Positions 27,729-38,841 are shown, numbered from the stretch's first letter. The stretch is 64,000 nucleotides of DNA from Hoylesella nanceiensis DSM 19126 = JCM 15639 (GCF_000379965.1 NZ_KB904328.1:186001-250000); one strand, 5' to 3'. Notes: a model not told the origin generated them from the letters alone. Program-made: numbers and translations.

Positions 27729-27836
27729 TCAGTTACTTTCTGCTTCGTTATTATTCAAAACGCCTAACAATGCGGTTGAAATAGCTATCAACACTTTGAT
27801 AATAATAGCGAAAATACTCTTTTTTTCTGTTTTCAT
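27729..27836 (-). CDS. Smalltalk-like small membrane peptide
   Basis: 35 residues: MKTEKKSIFAIIIKVLIAIS then TALLGVLNNNEAESN. A basic start, one hydrophobic segment (residues 8-26) with a VLIAISTALLGV core, and a short polar tail match the plan of the Bacteroidetes smalltalk peptides, which typically read KK...II(K/Q)V.ISILTAIATTLGV. Those are usually found beside HU-like and amidase genes; here it stands alone. It ends in its own terminator. Function unknown. Confidence 0.6.
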   Translation of the reverse strand: MKTEKKSIFAIIIKVLIAISTALLGVLNNNEAESN

Positions 27837-27889
27837 AATCATTCAATTTCAAGGTTATTAAAATGTGATTTCATTCTTAATGGCTCATA

Positions 27890-27904
27890 TGAGCATTGCT
27901 TTTA
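27890..27904. repeat. Single 22-bp repeat unit
   Basis: TGAGCATTGCTTTTA, one core unit upstream of the smalltalk-like gene. More decayed sequence with an AAAAGC at 28021 follows about 130 bp on. Confidence 0.45.
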
Positions 27905-28109
27905 GATGATATTATACCATACTTTCCTCCTTTCTTGATTTGTTATTGGTGAATAATGTGCAACCAATTGTTGCTCGATTGCACCACAAAATTAGTACAA
28001 CAACAAGCGTGTTGCACCATAAAAGCTGTGTATCAAAGTGTGTATCATCGTGCAATTAGCTCGTTATAAGAATGTTATAACAACCCAATTACACACATAT
28101 CAAAAGAAA

Positions 28110-28148
28110 GGCAACCCACCATTCCCTTCTAAGGAATGACAGATTGCC
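28110..28148 (-). terminator. Terminator of the envelope-decoration cluster
   Basis: GGCAA/TTGCC outer and ATTCC/GGAAT inner stems with an internal loop; on the minus strand it is followed by TTTCTTTT. It lies just beyond the last gene of the run (28218). Confidence 0.6.
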
Positions 28149-28217
28149 CTATATTATATAAGGTGTAAAAGCGCAAAAAGCCACTTTTCACCCGTCAAGA
28201 TCTATCTAAGAGCCACT

Positions 28218-29684
28218 TTAAATCAAGTTTACTACCAACCAATTCACGTTCCATAAGAACAGGAACAGCGTGATAACCACAGCCACGACACGCACTATCG
28301 ACAACGCTTTGCCTTGCATTACCCTGAAAAGATAAGCGATAGCAAGAGGAATAACGAATGCCCAATGAGCCGTCATGATATACACTTCGTTGATACCGAA
28401 GCCCAAACCCACGTGCAACACCATATCCAACAGCCACCACGAAGCGCACAACTGCATGAGCTTTTGTTTGCGACCAGCGAACAAACCCGCCAAGAACAGC
28501 ACCAAAAGAAGTCCTTCTATAGCATAATTAAATATGTATCTATAAGGCACAATCATTGGTCTATTGCGCAAAACATCCTCTAACGTGTGGTCTTGATGTA
28601 GCTGAATGCCCTCTCCGAACAGGTTTTCTACGATAGAAGAAGTGCGAGAAGTAGTGACATCCGTCCATCTCATAAACTGCCCTTCGCTAATAGGTGCGCC
28701 CTGCTTAGGCTGCTTTTTCTTCTTCACCGAATTGGTTTGAGTTTGCACAGGCTTAGCAACCGAATCCTGCTTATTCTGCACTTGCGAGTTAAAAGAAAGC
28801 AATTCCTTTGTCGAAGCCTCTTCTTTTTCCTTCTGCTTTCGTTCCTCTTGCAGTTTCTGTTGAATCTGCTTTGCCTTCAAAGCCTTGTCTTTCTTTTGTT
28901 TATCAGCCTTTCGTTGCATTTCAACGGGCCACACCATCGCCTTATATTCCCACTTACTTACACCCCACATCACTGCAGATGGCAAGATAATAGCTAAGAG
29001 AAGGTGACGCCAATTGAAGAACTTTTTGCCGTTAACAAATAGAGATGCCAAGAAAACTTTTAAGCCATTGTTCAGCGAAATACCTCCCGTTACCACGAAG
29101 AGCAAAATGGTTTGCGTCTTAGTGAGCAACAGTTGTTTATCAATTCGTTGCGAAGCCACATACAAAGTGAATACAAGCATAAAGAACGACATGATGAAAT
29201 GGTCGGGAACGATGCACGACAGCAAAATGTAAGCAAACGAAAAGAGCATTATCGTTAATAAACTTGCATCGAAACGACGTAGTTTCAGCGATGTACGCAA
29301 TATGCGATAGAAGAACACAAAGCCGTATATTCCGCAGAAAGTTTGCAGAAATGGCATAATGAAAATGGCGCAATTGATACCCGTTATATACATTAACAGT
29401 TTGTTAAGCAGGTAGAACGGATACATAAAGAACGCCAACAAGGGGTGACGATATACGTTATAGCCCGCCCACCAGTCGCTAATTATCGAGTAAGTGATGG
29501 GATCAAAGCCCGAAACATGAAAGTTTCTGATAAACAAAGGCCAGTAGAATCGGGTAAAAGGAGTGAACTTATCATAGTAAAGATTGATCACTAAACCATT
29601 TAAAGCCACCAAAACAACAAGGAAGAAAAGCACCAATAAGCGTTCTTCCTTTTGTATTTTGAATAATGAAAAGATTTTTTTCAT
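28218..29684 (-). CDS. Polytopic membrane protein, DUF6080-like, possible GT-C glycosyltransferase
   Basis: 488 residues with about nine hydrophobic segments: several before residue 245, a highly charged K/Q/E-rich insert (about 257-330, e.g. RKADKQKKDKALKAKQIQQK), then more membrane segments to the end. An early loop has DPITYSIISDWWAGYNVYRH before the next helix, like the acidic first loop of GT-C enzymes. I recall such proteins as DUF6080, beside GtrA genes, but cannot confirm it. As last gene after UbiA, HAD and GtrA, it could be the transferase using the polyprenyl-phosphate sugar they make; that is inference. Confidence 0.6.
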   Translation of the reverse strand: MKKIFSLFKIQKEERLLVLFFLVVLVALNGLVINLYYDKFTPFTRFYWPLFIRNFHVSGFDPITYSIISDWWAGYNVYRHPLLAFFMYPFYLLNKLLMYITGINCAIFIMPFLQTFCGIYGFVFFYRILRTSLKLRRFDASLLTIMLFSFAYILLSCIVPDHFIMSFFMLVFTLYVASQRIDKQLLLTKTQTILLFVVTGGISLNNGLKVFLASLFVNGKKFFNWRHLLLAIILPSAVMWGVSKWEYKAMVWPVEMQRKADKQKKDKALKAKQIQQKLQEERKQKEKEEASTKELLSFNSQVQNKQDSVAKPVQTQTNSVKKKKQPKQGAPISEGQFMRWTDVTTSRTSSIVENLFGEGIQLHQDHTLEDVLRNRPMIVPYRYIFNYAIEGLLLVLFLAGLFAGRKQKLMQLCASWWLLDMVLHVGLGFGINEVYIMTAHWAFVIPLAIAYLFRVMQGKALSIVRVVAVVITLFLFLWNVNWLVVNLI

Positions 29685-29731
29685 TGTATAATTATTTTAC
29701 TTGTATAAATCGATCAATAGATAATTGTAGA

Positions 29732-30139
29732 CTATTTCTTAGTTAAGAAAAAGCGAACCAATATAAAGTTGATGGGCACACACACAGCAAACATAGGCAA
29801 AGGAGCCAGTTTTTGCGGTACACCTATATATAAAAAGGCATTTAAAACACCCAATTGCATAAAGTAGTTCACCACATGCGACAAGGCAAAGCCCATGCCT
29901 CTGCGGGCGTTAGCCTTTACTTTAAAGGTGAAATAAGTACTTGCAAAGAAGTTGAATATAAAACTAATACCATAGCCCAGCGTTAAAGCTAAGTTGTGAT
30001 TCATCACCTTTAATGCCACAATATAAATAGCATATTGCAACGCAGTGGCTGTTCCTCCCACCAAAACAAAGCGCAACATTTCGGCAAGCGCCTTGCGTTT
30101 ATTAGGTTCTAAATGGTTTATAATGTTGAATATCCGCAT
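29732..30139 (-). CDS. GtrA family membrane protein
   Basis: 135 residues, four membrane helices, with the family's LRFVLVGGTATALQYAIYIV, YGISFIFNFFASTYFTFK and NFILVRFFLTKK. GtrA proteins are thought to flip or support flipping of polyprenyl-phosphate-linked sugars. Its start overlaps the HAD gene by 38 bases, so the two are translationally coupled. A later ATG (MLRFVLVGG) would remove most of that overlap and cannot be excluded. Confidence 0.9.
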   Translation of the reverse strand: MRIFNIINHLEPNKRKALAEMLRFVLVGGTATALQYAIYIVALKVMNHNLALTLGYGISFIFNFFASTYFTFKVKANARRGMGFALSHVVNYFMQLGVLNAFLYIGVPQKLAPLPMFAVCVPINFILVRFFLTKK

Positions 30140-30707
30140 ATTTTAGCATTTCACTATCGCCCGAACTATCGCCATAAGCAGTGATGTGATATTGTTCTCG
30201 GTCTGGAAACAGCTCTTTAATTCTATTCACCTTTTCGGCACCATAGCAATTTTTCGATGCAAACGAGCCAGTAACAATGCCGTCTTTCACCTCGATTTGT
30301 GTTCCCACCACAATGGCATTGGGACACACTTCGCTAAAAAATGGCTTCACCCAGTTATCGATACTTGCCGTAACCACCGCCACAATAGCCTCTTCTTTCT
30401 GTGCTTCTCGCAACATTTCGAGGGCTTTGGGGCGCATAATAGAGCAGTTTTCGTGGGCAAAGTTACAACATATTTCATTAAACTTACTTATCTCTGTGCC
30501 TTTAAAATAATAGGAAAAGAGTTGTTCTTTCACTTTTTCGTTGCTCTTCCAACCCAGCTTCATCAACACAAGCAACCACAAATGAGCCATAAATCCCTTA
30601 TAAAACGCCTTCGTTCCTTTAGCATATCGAATGAAAAGAAGCAGGGTATCGTGCGTGGTAAGCGTTCCGTCGAAGTCGGTGGTAATAAGCTTTTTTTTCT
30701 CGTTCAT
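30102..30707 (-). CDS. HAD-IB family phosphatase
   Basis: 201 residues. Motif I ITTDFDGTLTTHD, motif II VVTAS, motif III around NCYGAEKVNRI and motif IV YGDSSGDSEML are all present, so it should be an active phosphatase of the SerB-like class. Context (UbiA-type phosphoribosyltransferase upstream, GtrA downstream) suggests it dephosphorylates the 5-phosphoribosyl group on the polyprenyl carrier; this is inference. An antisense frame of the same length over this gene is a shadow. Confidence 0.88.
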   Translation of the reverse strand: MNEKKKLITTDFDGTLTTHDTLLLFIRYAKGTKAFYKGFMAHLWLLVLMKLGWKSNEKVKEQLFSYYFKGTEISKFNEICCNFAHENCSIMRPKALEMLREAQKEEAIVAVVTASIDNWVKPFFSEVCPNAIVVGTQIEVKDGIVTGSFASKNCYGAEKVNRIKELFPDREQYHITAYGDSSGDSEMLKYADIQHYKPFRT

Positions 30708-30767
30708 AATCCTTTCGTTTTCCTTCTCACAAGTCTTTGTTTATGGGCTGTTGCGCCCTTGCGTGGC

Positions 30768-30855
30768 AATAGCATTGCTTTTAGGGTGTAAAAGAGCTGC
30801 TTTTAACAAGCAATTGCAGTGCTTTTACAGGGCAAATACATTGCTTTTGCAAAGC
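30768..30855. repeat. 22-bp repeat array J inside the envelope cluster, 4 units
   Basis: Units start at 30768 (AATAGC), 30790, 30812 (AATTGC) and 30834. The array fills the 169-bp gap between the UbiA and HAD genes, which are co-directional. Confidence 0.85.
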
Positions 30856-30876
30856 TGTTTCAATTGAAGTGGTGAG

Positions 30877-31755
30877 TTATAGACAATATATAATGATGGC
30901 AAACGATGCTCCCCACGCCACAACAACAGCTTGAGTGAAGTGGTCGTGCAATAGAATTTTGGTAGGATCGCCACTCTTTTTGTCTACAACAGTGAGCTGA
31001 ATGTAGCGCAACAAGCCGATGAGTACCAAGATTGAAGTGAGATATAAGTATTCAGTATTGAACCTTTCGAGCACCTCTGGCGATACAGTGTACATGATAT
31101 AGCACACCAATGTCACAGCAGCAGTGATGGTAATGGCTTGGTTTATGAATGTAGTGTTATATCGAATGGTATTCTTTCGAGGTGCTTCGCCTGTCTCATT
31201 CATTCTCAACACATCATCTCTTCGCTTGGCAAAGCTAAGGAATAGGGTTAAAAGGAAGGTCATTAACACAATCCATTTACTTAACATTACGCCCGAAGAA
31301 ACACCTCCCGACAAGATTCTTAACACGAAACCAAAGGCCACAATGCACACGTCTATAATGGCATATTGCTTTAGTTTGGCGCAATAGCATAGATTCATAC
31401 CATAATAAAACATCAAAATGCCGAGCGTTTCATATCTATTTTCGGGCAAAAGAAAGGCTAACGACACACCAATTGCCAACATCAACGCCATTAAAAGATA
31501 GGCGGTTGTGATAGAAACTCTGCCCGATGCAATAGGACGAGCACACTTCACGTCGTGCTTTCGGTCTGCCTCTACATCGTAGATGTCGTTGAAACAATAA
31601 ACAGAAGAGGCAATGAAGCAAAACGAAAGCATGGTTATCACGCTACTATAAAGGGCTGTTGGGTGAAAAAGACTACCGCTAAAAAACAACGGCAACAGCA
31701 CAAATATGTTCTTTACCCATTGATGTGGGCGAGTTAACTGCACAATTGATTTCAT
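30877..31755 (-). CDS. UbiA-family polyprenyl-phosphate phosphoribosyltransferase
   Basis: 292 residues, about eight to nine membrane helices. It begins SIVQLTRPHQWVKNIFVLLP and has the prenyl-phosphate motif VYCFNDIYDVEADRKHD with CARPIASGRVS, and the second Asp motif SFAKRRDDVLRM. This combination marks the decaprenyl-phosphate phosphoribosyltransferase branch (Rv3806c-like), which moves 5-phosphoribose from PRPP to polyprenyl phosphate. Its start overlaps the preceding acyltransferase by ATGA. Gene order UbiA-HAD-GtrA-polytopic protein fits a route to a polyprenyl-phosphate pentose donor. Confidence 0.88.
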   Translation of the reverse strand: MKSIVQLTRPHQWVKNIFVLLPLFFSGSLFHPTALYSSVITMLSFCFIASSVYCFNDIYDVEADRKHDVKCARPIASGRVSITTAYLLMALMLAIGVSLAFLLPENRYETLGILMFYYGMNLCYCAKLKQYAIIDVCIVAFGFVLRILSGGVSSGVMLSKWIVLMTFLLTLFLSFAKRRDDVLRMNETGEAPRKNTIRYNTTFINQAITITAAVTLVCYIMYTVSPEVLERFNTEYLYLTSILVLIGLLRYIQLTVVDKKSGDPTKILLHDHFTQAVVVAWGASFAIIIYCL

Positions 31756-32780
31756 CTATTGATATGTTTTAATGTGAATGAAACAATGCGTTGAACAAGC
31801 ATTGCCAATGGAATACTGATGGCAAGGCACAACACAAGGGTTACAAAATAATTGAGATGGTGTCGCTGAAGGGGCACCAATATAAAGTGGAGATGTAGTA
31901 AATACAACTCAAGACTTATCGAACCTAAGAACGCCCAACATTGTTTTACCACCTTGTTGGTGTGTTGCAATGCCTCACTGGCTATCAAAACGCCTGAAAT
32001 AGTGATTGGAATATATAACATTCTGTTGATGAATAAGGGGTAATGTCCATGTTCCCACTGCTCTAAATAGCAAGCTACGACAAGGGGAAAGAGGAAGATA
32101 ACCCACAAAAGAGGGCGTGTGTTGGGGGCAAAGGTCTTCTTTTGAAGAATGTAAGGAGCCATATTAATGCCGATGAGAAATATCGAAATGCGACTCCAAA
32201 AGATTTCTAGATGCCACAAAGCATGGTGCAATGGGGCTATCCAAGCAACGGCACAACACCACACAATGGGCACTATTGTCAGCCAAGTGTAGAGTCTGTT
32301 GCGGTTAACAAGTTGGATATAGAAAGGCGAAACGAGGTATAATGCCATCAAAGCAGGTATATACCAAAAGGTTAACTCGCCGTGTAACCAAAAGTCGAGG
32401 TGCACTATTACATCGCCTAAGAGGTCGAAAACATCGTTACTAAAGCCACTTTTGAGGTAGAAATGAAAGCCATAAAAGCACGAAGCCAATAGCAACCAAG
32501 TGGGATAAACACGCAAAAAGCGTTGCTTATAAAAGTGTTTTAGGTTGGGACAGCTACGCCATGAGAACCAAAGACCAATGCCACTAAGAAATAAAAAGAC
32601 ATCAACTCCCACGTTTCCCATTCGTTTTAAGCCATAAAACCAACTCGTTTGGGGCACATAACCATGGAAAAGAACAACTAAAAGCATTGCTATTCCCATT
32701 AATTCTGTGCGATATTTGCTGATTAGCTCAACCGAAACAGGACGTGAAGTGAGTGCATCTCTATTTCTTGAACAACTCAT
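31752..32780 (-). CDS. Acyltransferase 3 family membrane protein (second)
   Basis: 342 residues from ATG 32780, overlapping the upstream acyltransferase by 20 bases; an earlier start would add 13 residues and lengthen the overlap. About ten membrane helices. The family opening is YRTELMGIAMLLVVLFHGYV with VGVDVFLFLSGIGLWFSW and an RVYPTWLLL segment. Such proteins O-acylate surface glycans. It is coupled to the UbiA gene by a 4-base overlap. A single repeat-like AAAAGCATTGCTATT at 32680 encodes GIAMLL and may be coincidence. Confidence 0.85.
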   Translation of the reverse strand: MSCSRNRDALTSRPVSVELISKYRTELMGIAMLLVVLFHGYVPQTSWFYGLKRMGNVGVDVFLFLSGIGLWFSWRSCPNLKHFYKQRFLRVYPTWLLLASCFYGFHFYLKSGFSNDVFDLLGDVIVHLDFWLHGELTFWYIPALMALYLVSPFYIQLVNRNRLYTWLTIVPIVWCCAVAWIAPLHHALWHLEIFWSRISIFLIGINMAPYILQKKTFAPNTRPLLWVIFLFPLVVACYLEQWEHGHYPLFINRMLYIPITISGVLIASEALQHTNKVVKQCWAFLGSISLELYLLHLHFILVPLQRHHLNYFVTLVLCLAISIPLAMLVQRIVSFTLKHINR

Positions 32781-33837
32781 CTGAAACCAATTTAATGAGG
32801 CGTTTAAACACAATGGCAACGACTATCGAGGCTAAAAAGTAAAGCACTAAGCCCGAATACACATCGCCTTGTCGGCTAATGGGTATGAATATCTTGCGTG
32901 TTATGGGGTGACTTACGAACAAAGCAGCCGAGATTGAGCCTACCCAAGCTAAGCCATTTTGAAGCACTTGGGGCAAGACTCGAACGAAAGTGAGTCCAAA
33001 AACGCACACAAAAGCAGGCACTGCGAACCATGTTTGATAGTGCAAACTACCTAAAAAGATGCCTATCAACGAGCCAAAGGCAAGGAGATAGCAGGCCGAA
33101 AGAGAAACTTTAGGTTCAAATCGTGCGTAAAGTATGCCTAAACCAAAGGGCAAAATGCCTCCAATAGAATTGTAACGCAACTGATTGAGCATGTCAGACG
33201 TGGGCAAACACACGGCTTGCACAAGCCAACAAAGCACAATTAAGAAGACAACCACCCACGAACTGCGACGGAAAATCGCTACTCGATAAATCAAATAGAG
33301 CTGTAACATCAAGCCAAAGAACCAATAAGGACCTGGCCAAATGGCTCTATCTGGGTTGGTAAAGAGGTTGTTAGTCATTGTTATTTGCCCCACAACATTG
33401 CCCAAAGTGTAGTGATATGAGCCTGGAGTGATGAGGTCTATCATGGTGAAAGCAGCAAAACCCACTATCATCATGCCCCAAAGTTTGCGAAAATGATGAC
33501 CCATAAAGCCTGCCAAAGGAACGCTTAGGGGTTGCGAAGCATATTTCTTTTCGAGTCCATAAGCACTCAAAAAGAGGAAAAGAGGCACGCCATAGTGCCC
33601 AAAGAACGATATGATATGCAACAAAAAGTTGCTATCGAGCGACGCAAAAGCATGCAACATGCCTTGCACATTATTGCTTTTGAAGGTGTATTCGTTCTCT
33701 CTTACAATACCACTAAGCCAATGACAATAGTTATGAAGAATGATTCCGAGGATTGCAAGACCTCGAATGGCACCACTATTCACTATCGATTCTGAGTTAT
33801 TATTGATTCTTTCGACACTCATTTCTTTGTTATTCAA
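32761..33837 (-). CDS. Acyltransferase 3 family membrane protein (first)
   Basis: 358 residues, about ten membrane helices. GAIRGLAILGIILHNYCHWL, then FGHYGVPLFLFLSAYGLEKK and HHFRKLWGMMIVGF, fit the OafA-like acyltransferase 3 family (His in helix 1, arginine-rich loop). Probably transfers an acyl group to an envelope glycan. It lies 150 bp downstream of the pEtN-type transferase, the gap holding repeat array L, and overlaps the next acyltransferase gene. Confidence 0.87.
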   Translation of the reverse strand: MNNKEMSVERINNNSESIVNSGAIRGLAILGIILHNYCHWLSGIVRENEYTFKSNNVQGMLHAFASLDSNFLLHIISFFGHYGVPLFLFLSAYGLEKKYASQPLSVPLAGFMGHHFRKLWGMMIVGFAAFTMIDLITPGSYHYTLGNVVGQITMTNNLFTNPDRAIWPGPYWFFGLMLQLYLIYRVAIFRRSSWVVVFLIVLCWLVQAVCLPTSDMLNQLRYNSIGGILPFGLGILYARFEPKVSLSACYLLAFGSLIGIFLGSLHYQTWFAVPAFVCVFGLTFVRVLPQVLQNGLAWVGSISAALFVSHPITRKIFIPISRQGDVYSGLVLYFLASIVVAIVFKRLIKLVSDELFKK

Positions 33838-33885
33838 ACCTTGTTATATCGTCTTTAAAAAGACCTTTTTATGCTATTACAATTG

Positions 33886-33995
33886 AAGAACTTTGCTGCT
33901 GTAATTGAAAAGCTATGCTATTGCGATGCAAAAGCAATGTTATTAGCACCTAAAAGCAGTGCTATTGCAAGCTAAAAGCAATGCTTTTTATTTCA
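33886..33995. repeat. 22-bp repeat array L, 4 clear units plus 1
   Basis: Clear units start at 33908, 33930, 33952 and 33974; a weaker one at 33886. The last unit touches the stop codon of the transferase gene at 33988. Confidence 0.9.
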
Positions 33996-35811
33996 AAGAG
34001 TCGTAATCGGTTGTTCCTTTTAATAAACGCTTGCGATGTTCGTTGTAGTTAGGCGAAATCAAATTGTGCTCCTCTTTGTAGGCACTTGTTTTAATTCCAC
34101 CCAAATAAAGCAATAGATGTGGCAACGCATCGGTCATATATTTGCGGTTACGAGCTTTGCGAATGGCTCGCACTATCTCTGGATGTCGCACCGAATACTT
34201 GGTTGAACACCAGATCCAAAAGGGTATATCGAACTCTGCATGCGCCAAACGTGCATCTATTTTTGCCGAGTGTAAGCGACAAAAGAAATGCATATCACCT
34301 TCAAAACACTCTTCTCCATGGTCGGGAACATATATCACTATCGCCTCTTTTTTCTCGAAACGACGAATGATTTGGTCGACAATTGAATCGTTATACAATA
34401 TCGCATTGTCGTAATCAGACAATATTCTGCGCTCTCTATTGTCGTGATTTGGCTTCATTTCTTTATAGTCTTCGCCCTTAAACTTCTTCCTATCGTCAGG
34501 ACTTCGCTGACGATAATTAACGTGTTGACCTATTAAATGGAAGATGAAAAGATTGTTCTTGCCACTTTGTTCCTTTAAAGAATCATACTCATGAAGCAGT
34601 CCTTCGTCGTAAGTATGTAGCTTATCGTTGCGTGTATCGAATTGTGCTTTACTCAATTCTGCATTGTTTAAGAAGAAACCTCCACTTAAATCGTACACCG
34701 CCTCGCCTGCTTTTGGTAGGAATTGGTTGGTGATGAAGGTGACATGATAGCCCGCTTTACGGAACAATTCGGGGAAAAGTGGATAGTCGCACCACTCTCC
34801 TTTGTCGCCAACAGTGTAGGTAGAAAACATGTGTTTGAACACAAAACTGGTTAAATTCCATGGACTTACTACATCGGTAAAGGGTATTAAGCGACCTTGT
34901 TTCTGTCGTTTTATCTGTCGAGGAGTGGTTGGTTTGATGTAACCATACTGCGAAGAGTGATGTCTGTTGTAGCTTTCTCCGATGATAAGAACGATGTCTG
35001 GCGAGGTGAACTCACAACTGTCTACTTCTACTTTCTTTGAAACTTCAATCAAACGGTCGAGCTGTTGCGACACAAGTGAATTGGCATACAAGCTGAAAGC
35101 CAATCGATAGAGGGGCAAATACAACTCGGCATGTTCGTTTTCTGTTAGCTGATGCTCGGCATCTCCAATGTTTTGGGCGGTTAAAAGCTTATAGATCTTG
35201 CCCTTATTGTGCGCTGTTGTGACCACTGCTAACACCAAACAAAGGGTTATAACGCCTGCGGTGATATAAGAAGTAAGGGGTTTTACGAAGAAATGACGCA
35301 CCTTTTCGACAAACGAACACACTGCTTTATTTTTGCAGAAGAGCTTTAGCAATGAGCGATGGAACGCCAAAATGATGTTGAAAAGCATGAGAAGAAGAAT
35401 GTGACCCACGCCTCCTAACAAGACATCTGCCGACAAACACGAGCGAAGAAACTCTCCTGCTTCTCGTGAATCGGTTTCAAACATCAGCAATAACATCGTT
35501 GGATTGAGCGTAGAATCGAACTTAGTGAAGCAGTAAACGTCGACAATTGCGATGCAATAGCCTATGAGATAGAAGAGAAAACGCACTATCTGTCGCACTT
35601 TGAGGGGCAAAATGGCCAAGAAAGCACACACCAAATAAAGGTCGATGAATAGCTCTAAATACAAATTTTTATACAGCTTCATCCACCATACATTAGGAAG
35701 TGTTTCCCAAGAGCACAGCCACCCAAGGAAATACATAAAGATAAAGAACACAAAATTTAGTTGGATTGGAGCTAAAATAATGTGCACAAGGCGTTGAATG
35801 ATGCTCTTCAT
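33988..35811 (-). CDS. Phosphoethanolamine transferase-like sulfatase-fold protein
   Basis: 607 residues: five N-terminal membrane helices, then a large periplasmic domain of the alkaline-phosphatase superfamily. SPDIVLIIGESYNRHHSSQY carries the metal-binding Glu, SPWNLTSFVFKHMFSTY the likely nucleophile Thr, and IYVPDHGEECFEGDMHFFCR the Asp/His metal ligands. This is the plan of EptA/CptA enzymes that add phosphoethanolamine to lipid A or glycans. It is the first gene of the cluster that continues into two acyltransferases, which supports a role in modifying lipid A or a surface glycan. The exact acceptor is not readable. Confidence 0.87.
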   Translation of the reverse strand: MKSIIQRLVHIILAPIQLNFVFFIFMYFLGWLCSWETLPNVWWMKLYKNLYLELFIDLYLVCAFLAILPLKVRQIVRFLFYLIGYCIAIVDVYCFTKFDSTLNPTMLLLMFETDSREAGEFLRSCLSADVLLGGVGHILLLMLFNIILAFHRSLLKLFCKNKAVCSFVEKVRHFFVKPLTSYITAGVITLCLVLAVVTTAHNKGKIYKLLTAQNIGDAEHQLTENEHAELYLPLYRLAFSLYANSLVSQQLDRLIEVSKKVEVDSCEFTSPDIVLIIGESYNRHHSSQYGYIKPTTPRQIKRQKQGRLIPFTDVVSPWNLTSFVFKHMFSTYTVGDKGEWCDYPLFPELFRKAGYHVTFITNQFLPKAGEAVYDLSGGFFLNNAELSKAQFDTRNDKLHTYDEGLLHEYDSLKEQSGKNNLFIFHLIGQHVNYRQRSPDDRKKFKGEDYKEMKPNHDNRERRILSDYDNAILYNDSIVDQIIRRFEKKEAIVIYVPDHGEECFEGDMHFFCRLHSAKIDARLAHAEFDIPFWIWCSTKYSVRHPEIVRAIRKARNRKYMTDALPHLLLYLGGIKTSAYKEEHNLISPNYNEHRKRLLKGTTDYDSLK

Positions 35812-36016
35812 TTTTTATGATTAATTATTATTTAGGCTACAAAAATAGTATTTTTTTATCACATCACCAAGTAAAAACAAGCATTGCAAACGAACATCTT
35901 GAAGCAAATTGCATATTGATTTAAAACGAGATACAAAAGAGTTGATTAGCAACTATTCGACGCTTAAAACATATCGGGTTGAAAGTTGCCTCGAAAGGTT
36001 TTTTATTTGGGCTCAT
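35812..36016. other. Upstream region of the phosphoethanolamine transferase gene
   Basis: AT-rich gap expected to hold the promoter of the cluster, but I find no exact -33/-7 pair. No gene. Confidence 0.35.
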
Positions 36017-36104
36017 AAAAGCACTACTTTTGAGGTGTAAAAGCAATGAGTTTGCAGTGCAAAAGCTATGGAATTAGAGGGTAAAAGCATTGAGTTTTTA
36101 AACA
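36017..36104. repeat. 22-bp repeat array M, 4 units
   Basis: Units start at 36017, 36039, 36061 and 36083. From 36039 for 60 bp it matches array N (40960 onward) at 58 positions, in the same orientation. Confidence 0.92.
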
Positions 36105-36180
36105 AACACCTAAATGATTGATTTTCAAGGGCAATGCAATAGGCTTTCGACCTCTACACTCTAAGGCGGAAATAAAATAA

Positions 36181-36212
36181 AAGGTGTCTGCGATTCACAT
36201 CGTAAACACCTT
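36181..36212 (-). terminator. Terminator downstream of the GH97 gene
   Basis: AAGGTGT/ACACCTT outer stem with GCGAT/ATCGT inner stem; on the minus strand it is followed by TTTATTTTATTT. A second hairpin without a T-run lies at about 36368-36396. Confidence 0.65.
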
Positions 36213-36414
36213 CTAACTCTATCACAACAAACATCCAATAAATCTCTCGAAACATCACTGCCTCTATGCAGATTCTACATAATTAGTTGGTAGAGTTAAA
36301 TAAACTACAAATAAACGATTTCTGAAATTATATCTATTACTACAATTTTTCTATGTGTTGAATAAGCTCTCTCTTTCCTTTTGAGGAGCGAAAGAGCCTT
36401 ATGTGAAATGCGTT

Positions 36415-38562
<2,148 letters not shown>

Positions 38563-38790
38563 TTATGAGTCGCAATAAAAGTTTGCTCTAATTGTTAGCA
38601 AGGTAAATTGCATAAGAACAACTAATCAACTATTATTCTAACTCTGTCTTGGGTTGATATTTTTACTATTCAATTACTTTCGTGGTCTTCTTTGAAAGAA
38701 AGGAAACGGCCTTTATATCCTTCTTTTCATCATATTAAAGAGATAAGGCGTTTTAATTCTGCATTCATTGCTATGTTTTTCTGTTTTAAA

Positions 38791-38825
38791 AGAGACCCAC
38801 TCAAAATGAATAAGAGCAGGTCTCT
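38791..38825 (-). terminator. Terminator of a small unit upstream of GH97
   Basis: AGAGACC (38791-38797) pairs with GGTCTCT (38819-38825). On the minus strand the stem is followed by TTTTAAAAC. It separates the small frame at 38842-38994 from the GH97 gene. Confidence 0.65.
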
Positions 38826-38841
38826 CTCCACATTGTCATAA

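Noticed and set aside
30186-30791. 201-codon plus-strand frame
   Set aside because: Exactly antisense to the HAD phosphatase gene, which has all four family motifs; a shadow.
32680-32694. Repeat-like AAAAGCATTGCTATT inside an acyltransferase gene
   Set aside because: A single unit encoding the conserved GIAMLL of the family; coincidence is sufficient.
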